A stretch of DNA of 64,000 bases from Burkholderiaceae bacterium (GCA_024235955.1 JACKLJ010000001.1:1349501-1413500), one strand, 5' to 3'. Numbered from the stretch's first letter, positions 53,409 to 63,164 are shown. Notes: generated by a model from the sequence alone, not told the origin. Program-made: numbers and translations.

Positions 53409-55436
53409 ATGAGTCAAAACCTTTCCACGGCGGCCCTGCTGGCCGTGCCCCTTGCGCCGCTGGCCGGCTCGGCACTGGCCGGCCTGCTGGGCACGGCCTT
53501 CCTGGGCAACCGCATCGGACGGCGCGCGTCGCACACGGCCACGATCCTCGGCGTGCTGGTTGCGTTCCTGATCTCTGCCTGGGTACTCAAGAGCGTGGCG
53601 CTGGATGGCGCACGGTACAACCAGACCATCTACGAGTGGATGACCGTGGGTGGCATGAAGATGGAAGTCGGCTTCATGGTCGACGGCCTGACCGCCATGA
53701 TGATGTGCGTGGTGACCTTCGTGTCGCTGATGGTGCACATCTACACCATCGGTTACATGGCCGACGACGACGGTTACGACCGCTTCTTTTCCTACATCTC
53801 GCTGTTCACCTTCTCGATGCTCATGCTGGTCATGAGCAACAACTTCCTGCAGCTGTTCTTCGGCTGGGAAGCGGTGGGCCTGGTGTCCTACCTGCTGATC
53901 GGCTTCTGGTACAAGAAGCCCACGGCGATCTTCGCCAACATGAAGGCCTTTCTGGTCAACCGTGTGGGTGACTTCGGCTTCATCCTTGGCATTGGCCTGA
54001 TCGCCGCGTATGCCGGCACGCTGAACTACACCGACACCTTCGCCAAGGCAGGTGAGCTCGGCAAACTGGGATTTCCCGGTACCGACTGGATGCTGATCAC
54101 TGTGGTCTGCATCTGCCTGTTCATCGGGGCGATGGGCAAGTCGGCCCAGTTCCCGCTGCACGTTTGGCTGCCGGATTCCATGGAAGGCCCGACGCCGATT
54201 TCCGCGCTGATCCACGCCGCCACCATGGTGACGGCCGGCATCTTCATGGTGGCCCGCATGTCGCCGCTGTTCGAGCTCTCCGACACCGCACTCAACTTCG
54301 TGCTGGTTATCGGAGCCATCACCGCGCTGTTCATGGGCTTCCTGGGCATCATCCAGAACGACATCAAGCGGGTGGTGGCCTATTCCACGCTGTCGCAGCT
54401 TGGCTACATGACGGTGGCTCTGGGCGCGTCGGCGTACTCGGTAGGCGTGTTCCACTTGATGACGCACGCGTTCTTCAAGGCCTTGTTGTTCCTGGCAGCC
54501 GGGTCGGTGATCATGGGCCTTCACCACAACCAGGACATCCGCTGGATGGGCAATGTACGCAAGTACATGCCCGTGACCTGGATCACGTTCCTGATCGGTT
54601 CGCTGGCGCTGATCGGTACACCGTTCTTCGCGGGGTTCTATTCCAAGGACGCCATCATTGAAGCCGTCCACGCCAGCCACCTGCCGGCGGCAGGTTTCGC
54701 CTACTTTTCGGTGATGGCCGGCGTGTTCGTCACGGCGTTCTACTCGTTCCGGCTTTATTTCCTGGTGTTCCACGGCAAGGAGCGCTACGACCAGAACCCC
54801 GACGCGCACCACGACGACCATGCCGACGACCACGGCCACCATGGGCACGACGCCAAGCCGCACGAATCGCCCTGGGTGGTGACGCTGCCGCTGGTGCTGC
54901 TGGCCATCCCGTCCGTGATCATCGGAGCGATGACGCTGATGCCCATCCTGTTCGGTGACTTCTTCAAGGGTGTGATCGTCGTCGACGGCACCAGTCACCA
55001 CGCCATGGCCGAACTTGCCGAGGAGATCCACGGCTGGCTGCCCATGGCGTTGCATGGTTTCACCGGCTTGCCGTTCTGGTTGGCGCTCGCCGGCGTGGTG
55101 TCGTCCTGGTACATGTACATGATCAACCCGGCTTTGCCCGCGGCGATCAAGCGTGCCTTTGGCCCGGTGTACCGGCTGCTCGAGAACAAGTACTACATGG
55201 ACTGGTTCAATGAGCACGTGCTCGCGCACGGTGCCCGCCTGCTGGGGACCGGGCTCTGGAAGGGCGGTGACCGTGTTCTCATCGACGGCGCGTTGGTCAA
55301 TGGATCGGCCCGGACAGTGGGCTGGATCGCCGGGGTGGTGCGCAAGGTGCAGACCGGCTATCTCTACCAGTACGCGCTGGTGATGATTCTGGGCATCTTC
55401 CTGCTCATGACGTATTTCGTCTGGCTCAACAAATAA
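53409..55436 (+). CDS. nuoL: NADH-quinone oxidoreductase subunit L
   Basis: 675 residues, antiporter-like subunit with 14 or more core helices and a long lateral helix near the end. It has FFGWEAVGLVSYLLIGFWYKKP (Glu near residue 155) and further lysine-bearing helices. Residues about 460-485 form a His/Asp-rich loop (AHHDDHADDHGHHGHDA) between helices. It pumps protons at the distal end of the membrane arm. Confidence 0.97.
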   Translation: MSQNLSTAALLAVPLAPLAGSALAGLLGTAFLGNRIGRRASHTATILGVLVAFLISAWVLKSVALDGARYNQTIYEWMTVGGMKMEVGFMVDGLTAMMMCVVTFVSLMVHIYTIGYMADDDGYDRFFSYISLFTFSMLMLVMSNNFLQLFFGWEAVGLVSYLLIGFWYKKPTAIFANMKAFLVNRVGDFGFILGIGLIAAYAGTLNYTDTFAKAGELGKLGFPGTDWMLITVVCICLFIGAMGKSAQFPLHVWLPDSMEGPTPISALIHAATMVTAGIFMVARMSPLFELSDTALNFVLVIGAITALFMGFLGIIQNDIKRVVAYSTLSQLGYMTVALGASAYSVGVFHLMTHAFFKALLFLAAGSVIMGLHHNQDIRWMGNVRKYMPVTWITFLIGSLALIGTPFFAGFYSKDAIIEAVHASHLPAAGFAYFSVMAGVFVTAFYSFRLYFLVFHGKERYDQNPDAHHDDHADDHGHHGHDAKPHESPWVVTLPLVLLAIPSVIIGAMTLMPILFGDFFKGVIVVDGTSHHAMAELAEEIHGWLPMALHGFTGLPFWLALAGVVSSWYMYMINPALPAAIKRAFGPVYRLLENKYYMDWFNEHVLAHGARLLGTGLWKGGDRVLIDGALVNGSARTVGWIAGVVRKVQTGYLYQYALVMILGIFLLMTYFVWLNK

Positions 55437-55452
55437 GAGGGAATAACAGCAA

Positions 55453-56928
55453 ATGGGTTGGTTGAGCCTTGCCATCTGGACGCCGATCGTGTTCGGCGTG
55501 CTGCTGCTGGCGCTCGGCAGGGATGATCAGGCGCCGTTGGTGCGTTGGATCGCCTTGATCGGGTCGATCCTCGGCTTTCTGGTCACGTTGCCGCTCTATG
55601 GCGGATTCCGGCTGGGCTCCGCGGAGATGCAGTTTGTCGAACGGGCGCCATGGATCACGCGCTTCAATGTCAACTACCACCTCGGGGTCGATGGCATCTC
55701 GCTGTGGTTCGTGCTGCTGACGGCGTTCATCACCGTGATCGTCGTGATTGCCGGTTGGGAAGTGATCCAGCGCAAGGTCAACCAGTACATGGCGGCCTTC
55801 CTGATCCTGAGCGGCCTGATGATCGGCGTGTTCTCGGCGCTGGACGGGGTGCTGTTCTACGTGTTTTTCGAGGCCACGCTGATCCCGATGTATCTGATCA
55901 TCGGCATCTGGGGTGGGCCGAACAAGATCTACGCGGCGTTCAAATTCTTCCTGTACACGCTGCTCGGTTCGCTGCTGACATTGGTCGCCTTCGTCTACCT
56001 GTACAGCCGGTCCGGTGGCAGCTTCGACATCCAGACGTGGCAGGCCATGCCGCTGTCCGCCACCGCGCAAACGTTGATCTTCTTCGCCCTGTTCGCGGCG
56101 TTCGCCGTCAAGGTGCCGATGTGGCCGGTCCACACCTGGTTGCCGGACGTGCACGTCGAAGCGCCCACCGGTGGCTCGGCCGTGCTGGCAGCCATCATGC
56201 TGAAGCTCGGGGCGTACGGTTTTCTGCGCTTTTCGCTGCCCATCGCGCCTGACGCTGCGCATGAATGGTCGGGCCTGATGATCGGGCTTTCGCTGATCGC
56301 CGTGATCTATGTGGGGCTGGTCGCTCTGGTCCAGCAGGACATGAAGAAGCTGGTGGCCTACTCGTCGGTGGCGCACATGGGTTTCGTCACCCTCGGTTTT
56401 TTCATCTTCAACGACCTTGGGATCTCGGGCGGCCTGGTGCAGATGATTGCGCACGGTTTCGTTTCTGGCGCGATGTTCCTCTGCATCGGCGTGTTGTATG
56501 ACCGGGTTCATTCCCGGGAGATCTCCAGCTACGGTGGCGTGGTCAACACCATGCCCAAGTTCACGGCGTTCGCGCTGCTGTTTGCCATGGCCAACTGCGG
56601 CCTGCCTGCCACGGCGGGCTTCGTGGGCGAATGGATGGTGATCCTGGGTGCGGTCAAGCACAACTTCTGGATCGGTCTGGGTGCTGCCACGGCGCTTATT
56701 CTTGGTGCTGCATATACGCTCTGGATGTTCAAGCGGGTGTACTTTGGTCCGGTGGCCAACGACGATGTGCGCCAGCTCACCGACATCAACGCACGCGAAT
56801 TCCTCATGCTGGCCTTGCTGGCGGTGGCCGTCCTTGGTATGGGCCTGTACCCCAAGCCCTTCACGGATGTGATGGATGCCTCGGTCCAGAACCTGCTGGC
56901 CCACGTGGCCCAGTCCAAACTGAATTGA
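55453..56928 (+). CDS. nuoM: NADH-quinone oxidoreductase subunit M
   Basis: 491 residues, antiporter-like subunit related to MrpD, with VFFEATLIPMYLIIGIWGG (Glu in helix) and KVPMWPVHTWLPDVHVEAP. It contributes one proton channel. It starts 16 bp after nuoL. Confidence 0.97.
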   Translation: MGWLSLAIWTPIVFGVLLLALGRDDQAPLVRWIALIGSILGFLVTLPLYGGFRLGSAEMQFVERAPWITRFNVNYHLGVDGISLWFVLLTAFITVIVVIAGWEVIQRKVNQYMAAFLILSGLMIGVFSALDGVLFYVFFEATLIPMYLIIGIWGGPNKIYAAFKFFLYTLLGSLLTLVAFVYLYSRSGGSFDIQTWQAMPLSATAQTLIFFALFAAFAVKVPMWPVHTWLPDVHVEAPTGGSAVLAAIMLKLGAYGFLRFSLPIAPDAAHEWSGLMIGLSLIAVIYVGLVALVQQDMKKLVAYSSVAHMGFVTLGFFIFNDLGISGGLVQMIAHGFVSGAMFLCIGVLYDRVHSREISSYGGVVNTMPKFTAFALLFAMANCGLPATAGFVGEWMVILGAVKHNFWIGLGAATALILGAAYTLWMFKRVYFGPVANDDVRQLTDINAREFLMLALLAVAVLGMGLYPKPFTDVMDASVQNLLAHVAQSKLN

Positions 56929-56938
56929 GAGCCTGGAC

Positions 56939-58429
56939 ATGATCGACAAATTCAGTTGGATAGCGGTTTATCCCGAGATCGTTCTTCTGGTCATGGCCTG
57001 CGTGATCGCGCTGGTCGATCTGCTGGATCGCGGCGGCCGACGCACGGCGGCCTATGTGCTGTCGGTGCTCACGCTGGCGGCTGTGGCCGCACTGACCGCC
57101 ATGTACGCGCGTGATGGTCGCACGGTCTACGGCTTTGGTGGCATGGTGGTCAGCGACCCGATGGCCAACTGGCTGAAATGCTTTGCGGCCATCGCAACGC
57201 TGGTGACGCTGGTTTATGGGCGCCCGTATGTGCGCGATCGTGGCATGCTGCGTGGCGGCGAATGGTTCGTGCTCAGCCTGTTGGCTTTGCTCGGCACTTT
57301 CGTCATGATCTCGGGCAGCAATTTCCTGGTGCTGTACCTGGGCCTGGAACTGCTCACGCTGGCGAGCTACGCTCTGGTGGCCCTGCGCCGTGACCATGCA
57401 GTGTCGCTGGAAGCGTCGATGAAGTACTTCGTCCTCGGCGCCATGGCGTCCGGCTTCCTGCTGTACGGCTTGTCCATGATCTACGGTGCCACCGGAACGC
57501 TGGATCTGGCTGGCGTTGTCAAGGCGGTGGGTAGCGGGCAGATCAAGCACCAGGTGCTGGTGTTCGGCTTGGTGTTCGTGGTGTCGGGGCTGGCCTTCAA
57601 GTTCGGCGTGGTGCCGTTCCATATGTGGATTCCGGACGTCTACCAGGGAGCGCCCACGGCGGTCACCCTGATGATCGGCGCGGCGCCCAAACTGGCGGCG
57701 TTCGCCATGTCGATCCGCCTGCTGGTGGAAGGCCTGCTGCCGCTGGCCGTGGATTGGCAGCAGATGCTGGCGGTGCTGGCTGTCGCCTCCCTGCTGATTG
57801 GCAACCTTGCCGCCATCGCCCAGACCAACCTCAAACGCATGCTGGCGTATTCGACCATCGCGCAGATGGGCTTCGTGCTGCTGGGCCTGCTGTCCGGCGT
57901 GGTCGACGGCAACGTCGCACCGGCCGCCAACGCCTACAGCTCCGCCATGTTCTACGTGATCAGCTATGTGCTCACCACGCTGGCCAGCTTCGGCATCATC
58001 CTGCTGTTGTCGCGCGAAGGCTTTGAAAGCGAAGAAATCGCCGATCTGGCGGGTCTCAACCAGCGCAGCCCGCTGTATGCCGGGATCATGGCTGTCTGCC
58101 TGTTCTCGCTGGCTGGCATCCCGCCGTTGGTCGGGTTCCAGGCCAAGCTGTCGGTGCTACAGGCGCTGGTCAGCACGGGTCAGCCGTTGCTCATCGGTCT
58201 TGCGGTGTTCGCTGTCATGATGTCGCTGGTCGGTGCGTTCTACTACCTCCGCGTGGTCAAGGTGATGTACTTTGATGCGCCGGTGGAGCAGGTGGGTCCG
58301 ATTGTGGCGCCGCTCGACGTGCGTGCCGTGCTGTCGCTGAACGGCCTGCTGGTGCTGGTGCTGGGTATCCTGCCCGGCGCGCTCATGACGCTTTGCGCCA
58401 ACGCCATCGTCAAGATGCTGGCCACCTGA
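56939..58429 (+). CDS. nuoN: NADH-quinone oxidoreductase subunit N
   Basis: 496 residues, antiporter-like subunit with LYLGLELLTLASYALVALRR and KFGVVPFHMWIPDVYQGAP. It completes the three antiporter-like channels of complex I and ends the nuo block; DUF2818 follows 28 bp later. Confidence 0.97.
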   Translation: MIDKFSWIAVYPEIVLLVMACVIALVDLLDRGGRRTAAYVLSVLTLAAVAALTAMYARDGRTVYGFGGMVVSDPMANWLKCFAAIATLVTLVYGRPYVRDRGMLRGGEWFVLSLLALLGTFVMISGSNFLVLYLGLELLTLASYALVALRRDHAVSLEASMKYFVLGAMASGFLLYGLSMIYGATGTLDLAGVVKAVGSGQIKHQVLVFGLVFVVSGLAFKFGVVPFHMWIPDVYQGAPTAVTLMIGAAPKLAAFAMSIRLLVEGLLPLAVDWQQMLAVLAVASLLIGNLAAIAQTNLKRMLAYSTIAQMGFVLLGLLSGVVDGNVAPAANAYSSAMFYVISYVLTTLASFGIILLLSREGFESEEIADLAGLNQRSPLYAGIMAVCLFSLAGIPPLVGFQAKLSVLQALVSTGQPLLIGLAVFAVMMSLVGAFYYLRVVKVMYFDAPVEQVGPIVAPLDVRAVLSLNGLLVLVLGILPGALMTLCANAIVKMLAT

Positions 58430-58457
58430 ACGACAGCGCCCGGGTTTCCTGACACCG

Positions 58458-58766
58458 ATGTCGCAGCATTTCTCGGTCTGGCTGCTGATCGCGCTGGGGT
58501 TCCTGGCGGCGAACCTGCCGTTTCTCAACCAGCGCGTGCTGGCTTTCTGGCGCGTTGGCAGCCTGGTAAAAAAGCCGCTGGCGCTGCGGCTGGCTGAACT
58601 GGTGCTGCTCTATTTCATCATCGGCTTCCTGGGCCGTTGGCTCGAACAGCGCATCGGGCAGAACGCGCCGCAGGGCTGGGAGTTCTATGCGGTGAGCGGC
58701 GCTCTGTTCCTCACCTTTGCCTTTCCGGGGTTCATCTACCAATACCTGGTGCGCCGGGGCCGGTGA
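58458..58766 (+). CDS. DUF2818 membrane protein
   Basis: 102 residues with two or three helices (about 7-25, 42-60, 72-92). Proteins of the DUF2818 family follow nuoN in many betaproteobacteria, so a link to complex I assembly or stability is possible, but no function is known. It belongs to the same transcript by spacing. Confidence 0.85.
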   Translation: MSQHFSVWLLIALGFLAANLPFLNQRVLAFWRVGSLVKKPLALRLAELVLLYFIIGFLGRWLEQRIGQNAPQGWEFYAVSGALFLTFAFPGFIYQYLVRRGR

Positions 58767-58770
58767 AAGC

Positions 58771-59376
58771 ATGACGGACGAGTCCTTGCTGGAGCGTCGC
58801 GTAAGCAGCCGGGAGGTCTACCGCGGCGGCTTCCTGCGCGTGCACCAGGACATGGTACGGTTGCCCGACGGTGCGCATGCGCAGCGCGAGTACGTGGTGC
58901 ACCCGGGCGCGGTCGTCATCATTCCGTTGCTTGGTGAAGAGGGTAACTGGCGCGTGGTGCTGGAGCGCCAGTACCGCTATCCCGTGCAGCAGGTGATTGT
59001 GGAGTTTCCGGCGGGCAAGCTGGATGCGGGTGAGCAGGCGTTGACCTGCGCGCGACGCGAGTTGCGCGAAGAAACCGGGTTCAGCGCCACGGAATGGGCG
59101 CGCGCGGGACAGTTGCACCCGCTGGTGGCCTATTCCGACGAAGCGATCGACATCTGGTTCGCTCGCGGCCTGAGCGCCGGTGCGCGCCATCTGGACGAGG
59201 GCGAGTTCCTGGAAGTGTTCGATGCGCCGGTGGAGCAACTCATGGCGTGGTGCCGCGACGGCACCATTACCGATGCCAAAACCATCATCGGTGCTTTCTG
59301 GCTGCAGCAGTGGCTGAACGGTCAGTGGCAGCCCGACTGGCAGCGTCCGCCAGCCGAGCCGGAGCCAGCGGCATGA
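58771..59376 (+). CDS. NUDIX hydrolase, ADP-ribose pyrophosphatase type
   Basis: 201 residues. The Nudix box is complete at residues 82-104 (GKLDAGEQALTCARRELREE then TGF). The preceding VEFPAG and the overall layout match ADP-ribose pyrophosphatases, which split ADP-ribose into AMP and ribose-5-phosphate and may recycle NAD breakdown products. The ATG at 58771 lies 4 bp after DUF2818; the frame is open back to 58717 inside that gene. Confidence 0.9.
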   Translation: MTDESLLERRVSSREVYRGGFLRVHQDMVRLPDGAHAQREYVVHPGAVVIIPLLGEEGNWRVVLERQYRYPVQQVIVEFPAGKLDAGEQALTCARRELREETGFSATEWARAGQLHPLVAYSDEAIDIWFARGLSAGARHLDEGEFLEVFDAPVEQLMAWCRDGTITDAKTIIGAFWLQQWLNGQWQPDWQRPPAEPEPAA

Positions 59377-59861
59377 AGGTGCTGGACCTGCAATGCGGCT
59401 ACGGTCACGATTTCGAAGGCTGGTTCGCCTCCGAGGACGATTTCCAGAGCCAGCTTTCCCGGCATCTCCTGTCCTGCCCGATGTGTGGCGATACGGGCGT
59501 GGTCAAGCTGCCGAGCGCACCGCGGTTGAACCTGGGCGCACGTGTGAGCACTGGTGATACAGGCCAGGCACAGCCAGACGCCCAGACGGCGTCACCACCG
59601 GAAGTGGCGATGCAGCCACAGCTTTCCGGACACATGGAATTGCAAGCTGTCTGGCTGCGTGCCGTGCGCAAGCTGGTGGCTGAAACGGAGGATGTGGGCC
59701 CCCGGTTTGCGACCGAGGCGCGCCGTATTCACGGAGGCGAGGCACCCGAGCGAGCCATCCGGGGCCAAGCCACGCGGGAGGAAACCGAAGCCTTGCTCGA
59801 CGAGGGCATCCCGGTGCTGCCGCTGCCCTTGCCGCCGGGCTTCAAGAACACGCTGCAGTAG
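59373..59861 (+). CDS. DUF1178-family protein
   Basis: 162 residues starting MKVLDLQCGYGHDFEGWF, with a CPMCG pair near residues 34-37 that probably forms a zinc site, and a conserved C-terminus ending LPLPPGFKN. The family has no known function. It overlaps the NUDIX stop by 4 bp, so it belongs to the same unit. It runs convergent with the FNR-type gene, 34 bp away. Confidence 0.88.
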   Translation: MKVLDLQCGYGHDFEGWFASEDDFQSQLSRHLLSCPMCGDTGVVKLPSAPRLNLGARVSTGDTGQAQPDAQTASPPEVAMQPQLSGHMELQAVWLRAVRKLVAETEDVGPRFATEARRIHGGEAPERAIRGQATREETEALLDEGIPVLPLPLPPGFKNTLQ

Positions 59862-59895
59862 CCGGCGGCGCGCGGAGCCTACAGGCTGACAGCCC

Positions 59896-60657
59896 TCAGG
59901 ATGCGGCCGAGCTGTTGACGATATTGCGCAGCGCATCCGTGTCGAGGATGCGCACATGACGCTGCTTGACCTCGACGATGCCTTCCTCGACGAACCTGGA
60001 GAAGGTGCGGCTCACGGTCTCGAGCTTCAAGCCCAGGTAGCTGCCGATCTCCTCGCGTGTCATGCGCAGGATCAGCTCCGATTGTGAGAATCCGCGGGCG
60101 TGAAGGCGCTGCACCAGATTGAGCAGGAAGGCCGCCAGGCGTTCTTCGGCGCGCATGCTGCCGAGCAGCAGCATCACGCCGTGCTCGCGCACGATCTCGC
60201 GGCTCATGATGCGGTGCACGTGGTGTTGCAGGGCCGGCACCTGGCGCGAAAGCTCCTCGATGCGCTCGAAGGGCATCACGCAGACTTCAGCGTCTTCCAG
60301 CGCCACGGCGTCGCAGCTGTGGTGGTCGTTGACGATGCCGTCCAGCCCCAGGATCTCGCCCGCCATCTGGAAGCCCGTCACCTGGTCACGCCCGTCTTCG
60401 GTCACCAGGCAGGTCTTGAAGAAGCCGGTGCGGATGGCGTAGAGGCCTGTGAAGGCTTCACCGTTGCTGTACAGCGCCGTGCCACGCTTGACCTTGCGGC
60501 GGGTGGCCACCAGCTCGTCCAGCTTGACCATGTCGTCGGACGTCAGGTTGACCGGCATGCACAGCTCGCGCAGGTTGCAGCCGGAGCAGGCGACTTTGAG
60601 GGTCTGGGGAGACAGCACGATGTATGGAATGCGGCGGATGCAAGGGAAAGTCCCCAT
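59896..60657 (-). CDS. fnr: FNR-type oxygen-sensing transcriptional regulator (CRP/FNR family)
   Basis: 253 residues from the ATG at 60657 (MGTFPCIRRIPY); an upstream extension to 60726 is less likely. The oxygen-labile 4Fe-4S ligands are expected to be Cys24, Cys27 and Cys33 (CSGCNLRELC) plus Cys126 (EVCVMPFE). The cNMP-like domain follows, and the recognition helix reads EIGSYLGLKLETVSRTFSRF, with the Glu/Ser/Arg residues that bind TTGAT half-sites. It should activate genes for anaerobic or microaerobic life. It is divergent from hemN with an FNR box between them. Confidence 0.93.
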   Translation of the reverse strand: MGTFPCIRRIPYIVLSPQTLKVACSGCNLRELCMPVNLTSDDMVKLDELVATRRKVKRGTALYSNGEAFTGLYAIRTGFFKTCLVTEDGRDQVTGFQMAGEILGLDGIVNDHHSCDAVALEDAEVCVMPFERIEELSRQVPALQHHVHRIMSREIVREHGVMLLLGSMRAEERLAAFLLNLVQRLHARGFSQSELILRMTREEIGSYLGLKLETVSRTFSRFVEEGIVEVKQRHVRILDTDALRNIVNSSAAS

Positions 60658-60737
60658 GGCCGCAAGGGTTCCATTGTAGTGGGCCGTGCCGGAATGCTTG
60701 ACCCACCGCAAGCGAAGCCCTGCCAAGACCTGTCAAA

Positions 60738-60751
60738 TTGACATCGGTCAA
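60738..60751. promoter_or_regulatory. Perfect FNR box upstream of hemN and fnr
   Basis: TTGAC-ATCG-GTCAA is a perfectly symmetric match to the FNR consensus TTGAY-N4-RTCAA. It lies 56 bp before hemN and 81 bp before fnr. GATAAT at 60753-60758 follows immediately and may be a -10; if so, the box would overlap the promoter and the sign of regulation is unclear. Confidence 0.88.
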
Positions 60752-60806
60752 AGATAATCTGTGCCGGTCACGCCACAGTGAGGGCGTTGATTGAGGATTC
60801 CTGACA

Positions 60807-62189
60807 ATGACCACCGTCACCCGCGAGTTGCTGGAGCGTTTTGACGTTCCCGGGCCGCGCTATACCTCTTATCCCACGGCCGACCGCTTCGTCGAAGCAT
60901 TCGGCGCGCGCGACTACGAGCTTGCGCTCGAGCAACGGCGCAGCGGGCCGGCGGCCTTGGCGCTGCCGTTGTCCATCTACGTGCACATCCCCTTCTGCGA
61001 GTCGCTCTGCTACTACTGCGCCTGCAACAAGATCATCACCAAGCACCATGAGCGCAGTGCACCCTACCTGCAGCTGCTGAGCCGCGAGGTCGACCTGCAC
61101 GTCAGGCACCTGGGCCGGGGCGCTTCGGTCAGCCAGTTGCATCTGGGGGGCGGCACGCCCACCTTCTTCAACGACGAGGAACTGGCCGAACTGATGGCCA
61201 TGCTGCGGCGCAACTTCAGCCTGGTGCCCGGCGGTGAATACTCGATCGAGGTCGATCCCCGCACCGTCGACGAAACCCGGCTGGAGACGCTGGCCCGGCT
61301 CGGCTTCAACCGCCTCAGCTTCGGCGTGCAGGATTTCGACCCCACCGTGCAGAAGGCGGTGCACCGGGTGCAGCCGGCCGAGCAGGTGTTCGCCCTGGTG
61401 GCCGCCGCGCGGCGCATCGGCTTCGAATCGGTCAATGTCGACCTCATTTACGGCCTGCCCAAGCAGACGCCCGAATCCTTCGACCGCACACTGGCCCAGG
61501 TGACCGAGTTGCGGCCCGACCGCATCGCGCTCTACGCCTACGCCCACCTGCCGGAGCGCTTCAAGCCGCAGCGCCGCATCATCGCCATCGACCTGCCGGG
61601 TGCAGGCCACAAGGTGTCGATGCTGGCGCGCGCGCTGGCCTCGTTCGACGAAGCCGGCTACGTCTACGTGGGCATGGACCACTTCGCGCTGCCGGAAGAC
61701 GCGCTGGCCGTGGCCAAGCGCCAGGGCCGGCTGCACCGCAATTTCCAGGGTTACAGCACCCAGCCCGATTGCGACCTCATCGGCCTGGGCGTGTCGGCCA
61801 TCGGCAAGGTGGGTGCCACCTACAGCCAGAACGCGAAGACGCTGGAGGATTACGAAGACCTGCTCGACCAGGGGCAGTTGCCCATCGTGCGTGGCCTGGG
61901 TGTCTCGCGCGACGACCTGCTGCGCCGCGCCGTCATCATGGCGCTCATGTGCCAGGGTGAAGTGCTTTTCGAATCCATCGAATCGGCGCACCTGATCGAT
62001 TTCCGCAGCTACTTCGGTGCCGAGCTGGAGCGGCTGGAGGTCATGCAGGACGATGGTCTGGTGGAGCTGAGCGACACCGCGATCCGCGTCACCCAGATGG
62101 GCTGGTTCTTCGTGCGCGGCGTGGCCATGGTGTTCGACAAGTACCTGCAGGCCGATCGCAACCGTGCCCGGTTCTCCAAGATTATCTGA
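60807..62189 (+). CDS. hemN: Oxygen-independent coproporphyrinogen III oxidase HemN (radical SAM)
   Basis: 460 residues. The radical SAM cluster motif is Cys64, Cys68, Cys71 and Cys73 (FCESLCYYCAC), typical of true HemN, and the C-terminal HemN domain is present. It makes protoporphyrinogen IX under low oxygen, supplying haem for anaerobic respiration. Start MTTVTRELLERFDVPGPRYT is canonical. The FNR box upstream fits oxygen control. Confidence 0.97.
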   Translation: MTTVTRELLERFDVPGPRYTSYPTADRFVEAFGARDYELALEQRRSGPAALALPLSIYVHIPFCESLCYYCACNKIITKHHERSAPYLQLLSREVDLHVRHLGRGASVSQLHLGGGTPTFFNDEELAELMAMLRRNFSLVPGGEYSIEVDPRTVDETRLETLARLGFNRLSFGVQDFDPTVQKAVHRVQPAEQVFALVAAARRIGFESVNVDLIYGLPKQTPESFDRTLAQVTELRPDRIALYAYAHLPERFKPQRRIIAIDLPGAGHKVSMLARALASFDEAGYVYVGMDHFALPEDALAVAKRQGRLHRNFQGYSTQPDCDLIGLGVSAIGKVGATYSQNAKTLEDYEDLLDQGQLPIVRGLGVSRDDLLRRAVIMALMCQGEVLFESIESAHLIDFRSYFGAELERLEVMQDDGLVELSDTAIRVTQMGWFFVRGVAMVFDKYLQADRNRARFSKII

Positions 62190-62244
62190 CGCGCGCGCCC
62201 AGGCTGCGATGCCGCGGCCGGTGATGGTTCGGGCAGGCGGCTGA

Positions 62245-62928
62245 ATGCAGGCTTCCCTGGCGTTCACGGCCGTGCTGATGGGGCTGGCGGGTGGCCCGCA
62301 CTGCATCGCCATGTGCGGCGCTGCCTGTGCCGGCATCGGCCAGGCCGCGGGCGAGCGGCGCGGTGCAGCGCTGGCGCTGTTCCAGCTGGGGCGCGTGGTG
62401 GGCTACGCACTGCTCGGCGCGCTGGCGGCGGCCTCCATGCAGGGGCTGGGCTGGCTCACCGTGCATTCCGCCGCGCTGCGGCCGGTCTGGACCATGGTGC
62501 ACGTCGCGGCGGCGGTGATCGGCCTGGTGTTGCTGATCCAGGCGCGCCAGCCGCTGTGGCTGGAAACCGGGGCGCGCCGCATCTGGGCCAGGGTGCGCGG
62601 CGCCACCCAGCGCTGGGGTCTGGCGGCGCCACTGGGCATCGGCGTGGCCTGGGCCCTGCTGCCCTGCGGCCTGTTGTATTCGGCGCTGCTGGTGGCCACG
62701 CTGTCGGGCAGCTGGGTCGAGGGCGCGCTGACCATGGCGCTGTTTGCGCTCGGCACCAGCGTGGCGATGACGGCTGGCCCCTGGCTGCTGCTCCGCTTTG
62801 GCGCCGATGTGCGCGGCCAATGGGGCGTGCGCCTGGCCGGCCTGGCGCTGCTGGTGATGTCGGTGTGGGCTCTCTGGATGGGCTTCGCCCACGACCAGGC
62901 ACCTTGGTGCGCGCCAGCGGTGGGTTGA
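62245..62928 (+). CDS. SafE/DsbD_2-like membrane protein (UreH transmembrane domain family)
   Basis: 227 residues with six hydrophobic helices and the family hallmark GGPHCIAMCGAAC near residues 16-28, plus LLPCGLLYSALL in the middle. Both stretches carry cysteine, suggesting metal or thiol chemistry. In several proteobacteria a similar gene lies among fnr, hemN and the cbb3 oxidase genes and may aid copper or cytochrome assembly. Here cbb3 genes are not in the window. Sulphite export is a common automatic name but not supported by context. Confidence 0.85.
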   Translation: MQASLAFTAVLMGLAGGPHCIAMCGAACAGIGQAAGERRGAALALFQLGRVVGYALLGALAAASMQGLGWLTVHSAALRPVWTMVHVAAAVIGLVLLIQARQPLWLETGARRIWARVRGATQRWGLAAPLGIGVAWALLPCGLLYSALLVATLSGSWVEGALTMALFALGTSVAMTAGPWLLLRFGADVRGQWGVRLAGLALLVMSVWALWMGFAHDQAPWCAPAVG

Positions 62929-63054
62929 CCGGTTCTGGGGGCGCTCCAGCGCCTTGCCTTTGATGCTGCGCCCGCCAGCGCCGGACGGAGGGACAGACAC
63001 CCACCCCACGCCGCTGCGCAAAGGCGAATGCACCCACCTCGTTTGCTATTGACT

Positions 63055-63099
63055 GGATAGCTGCTTGCGCAAGCCAGTCGAGGGCTTGCCACCGATTTC
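63055..63099 (+). repeat. Dispersed repeat family A, copy 14
   Basis: GGATAGCTGCTTGCGCAAGCC, then AGTCGAGGGCTTGCC and GATTTCT. It lies in the gap 62929-63285, which contains only repeats. Confidence 0.78.
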
Positions 63100-63164
63100 T
63101 CTTTCAATCGACCTGTTCGGCGCTGTGCTTTCGAGGGCACGCAACTGCTTCAGGCAAGCACCGC

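Noticed and set aside
52989..55475. An 828-codon open frame on the minus strand opposite nuoK-nuoL
   Set aside because: It is the antisense shadow of complex I genes, with abundant His, Gln and Arg and no protein family pattern.
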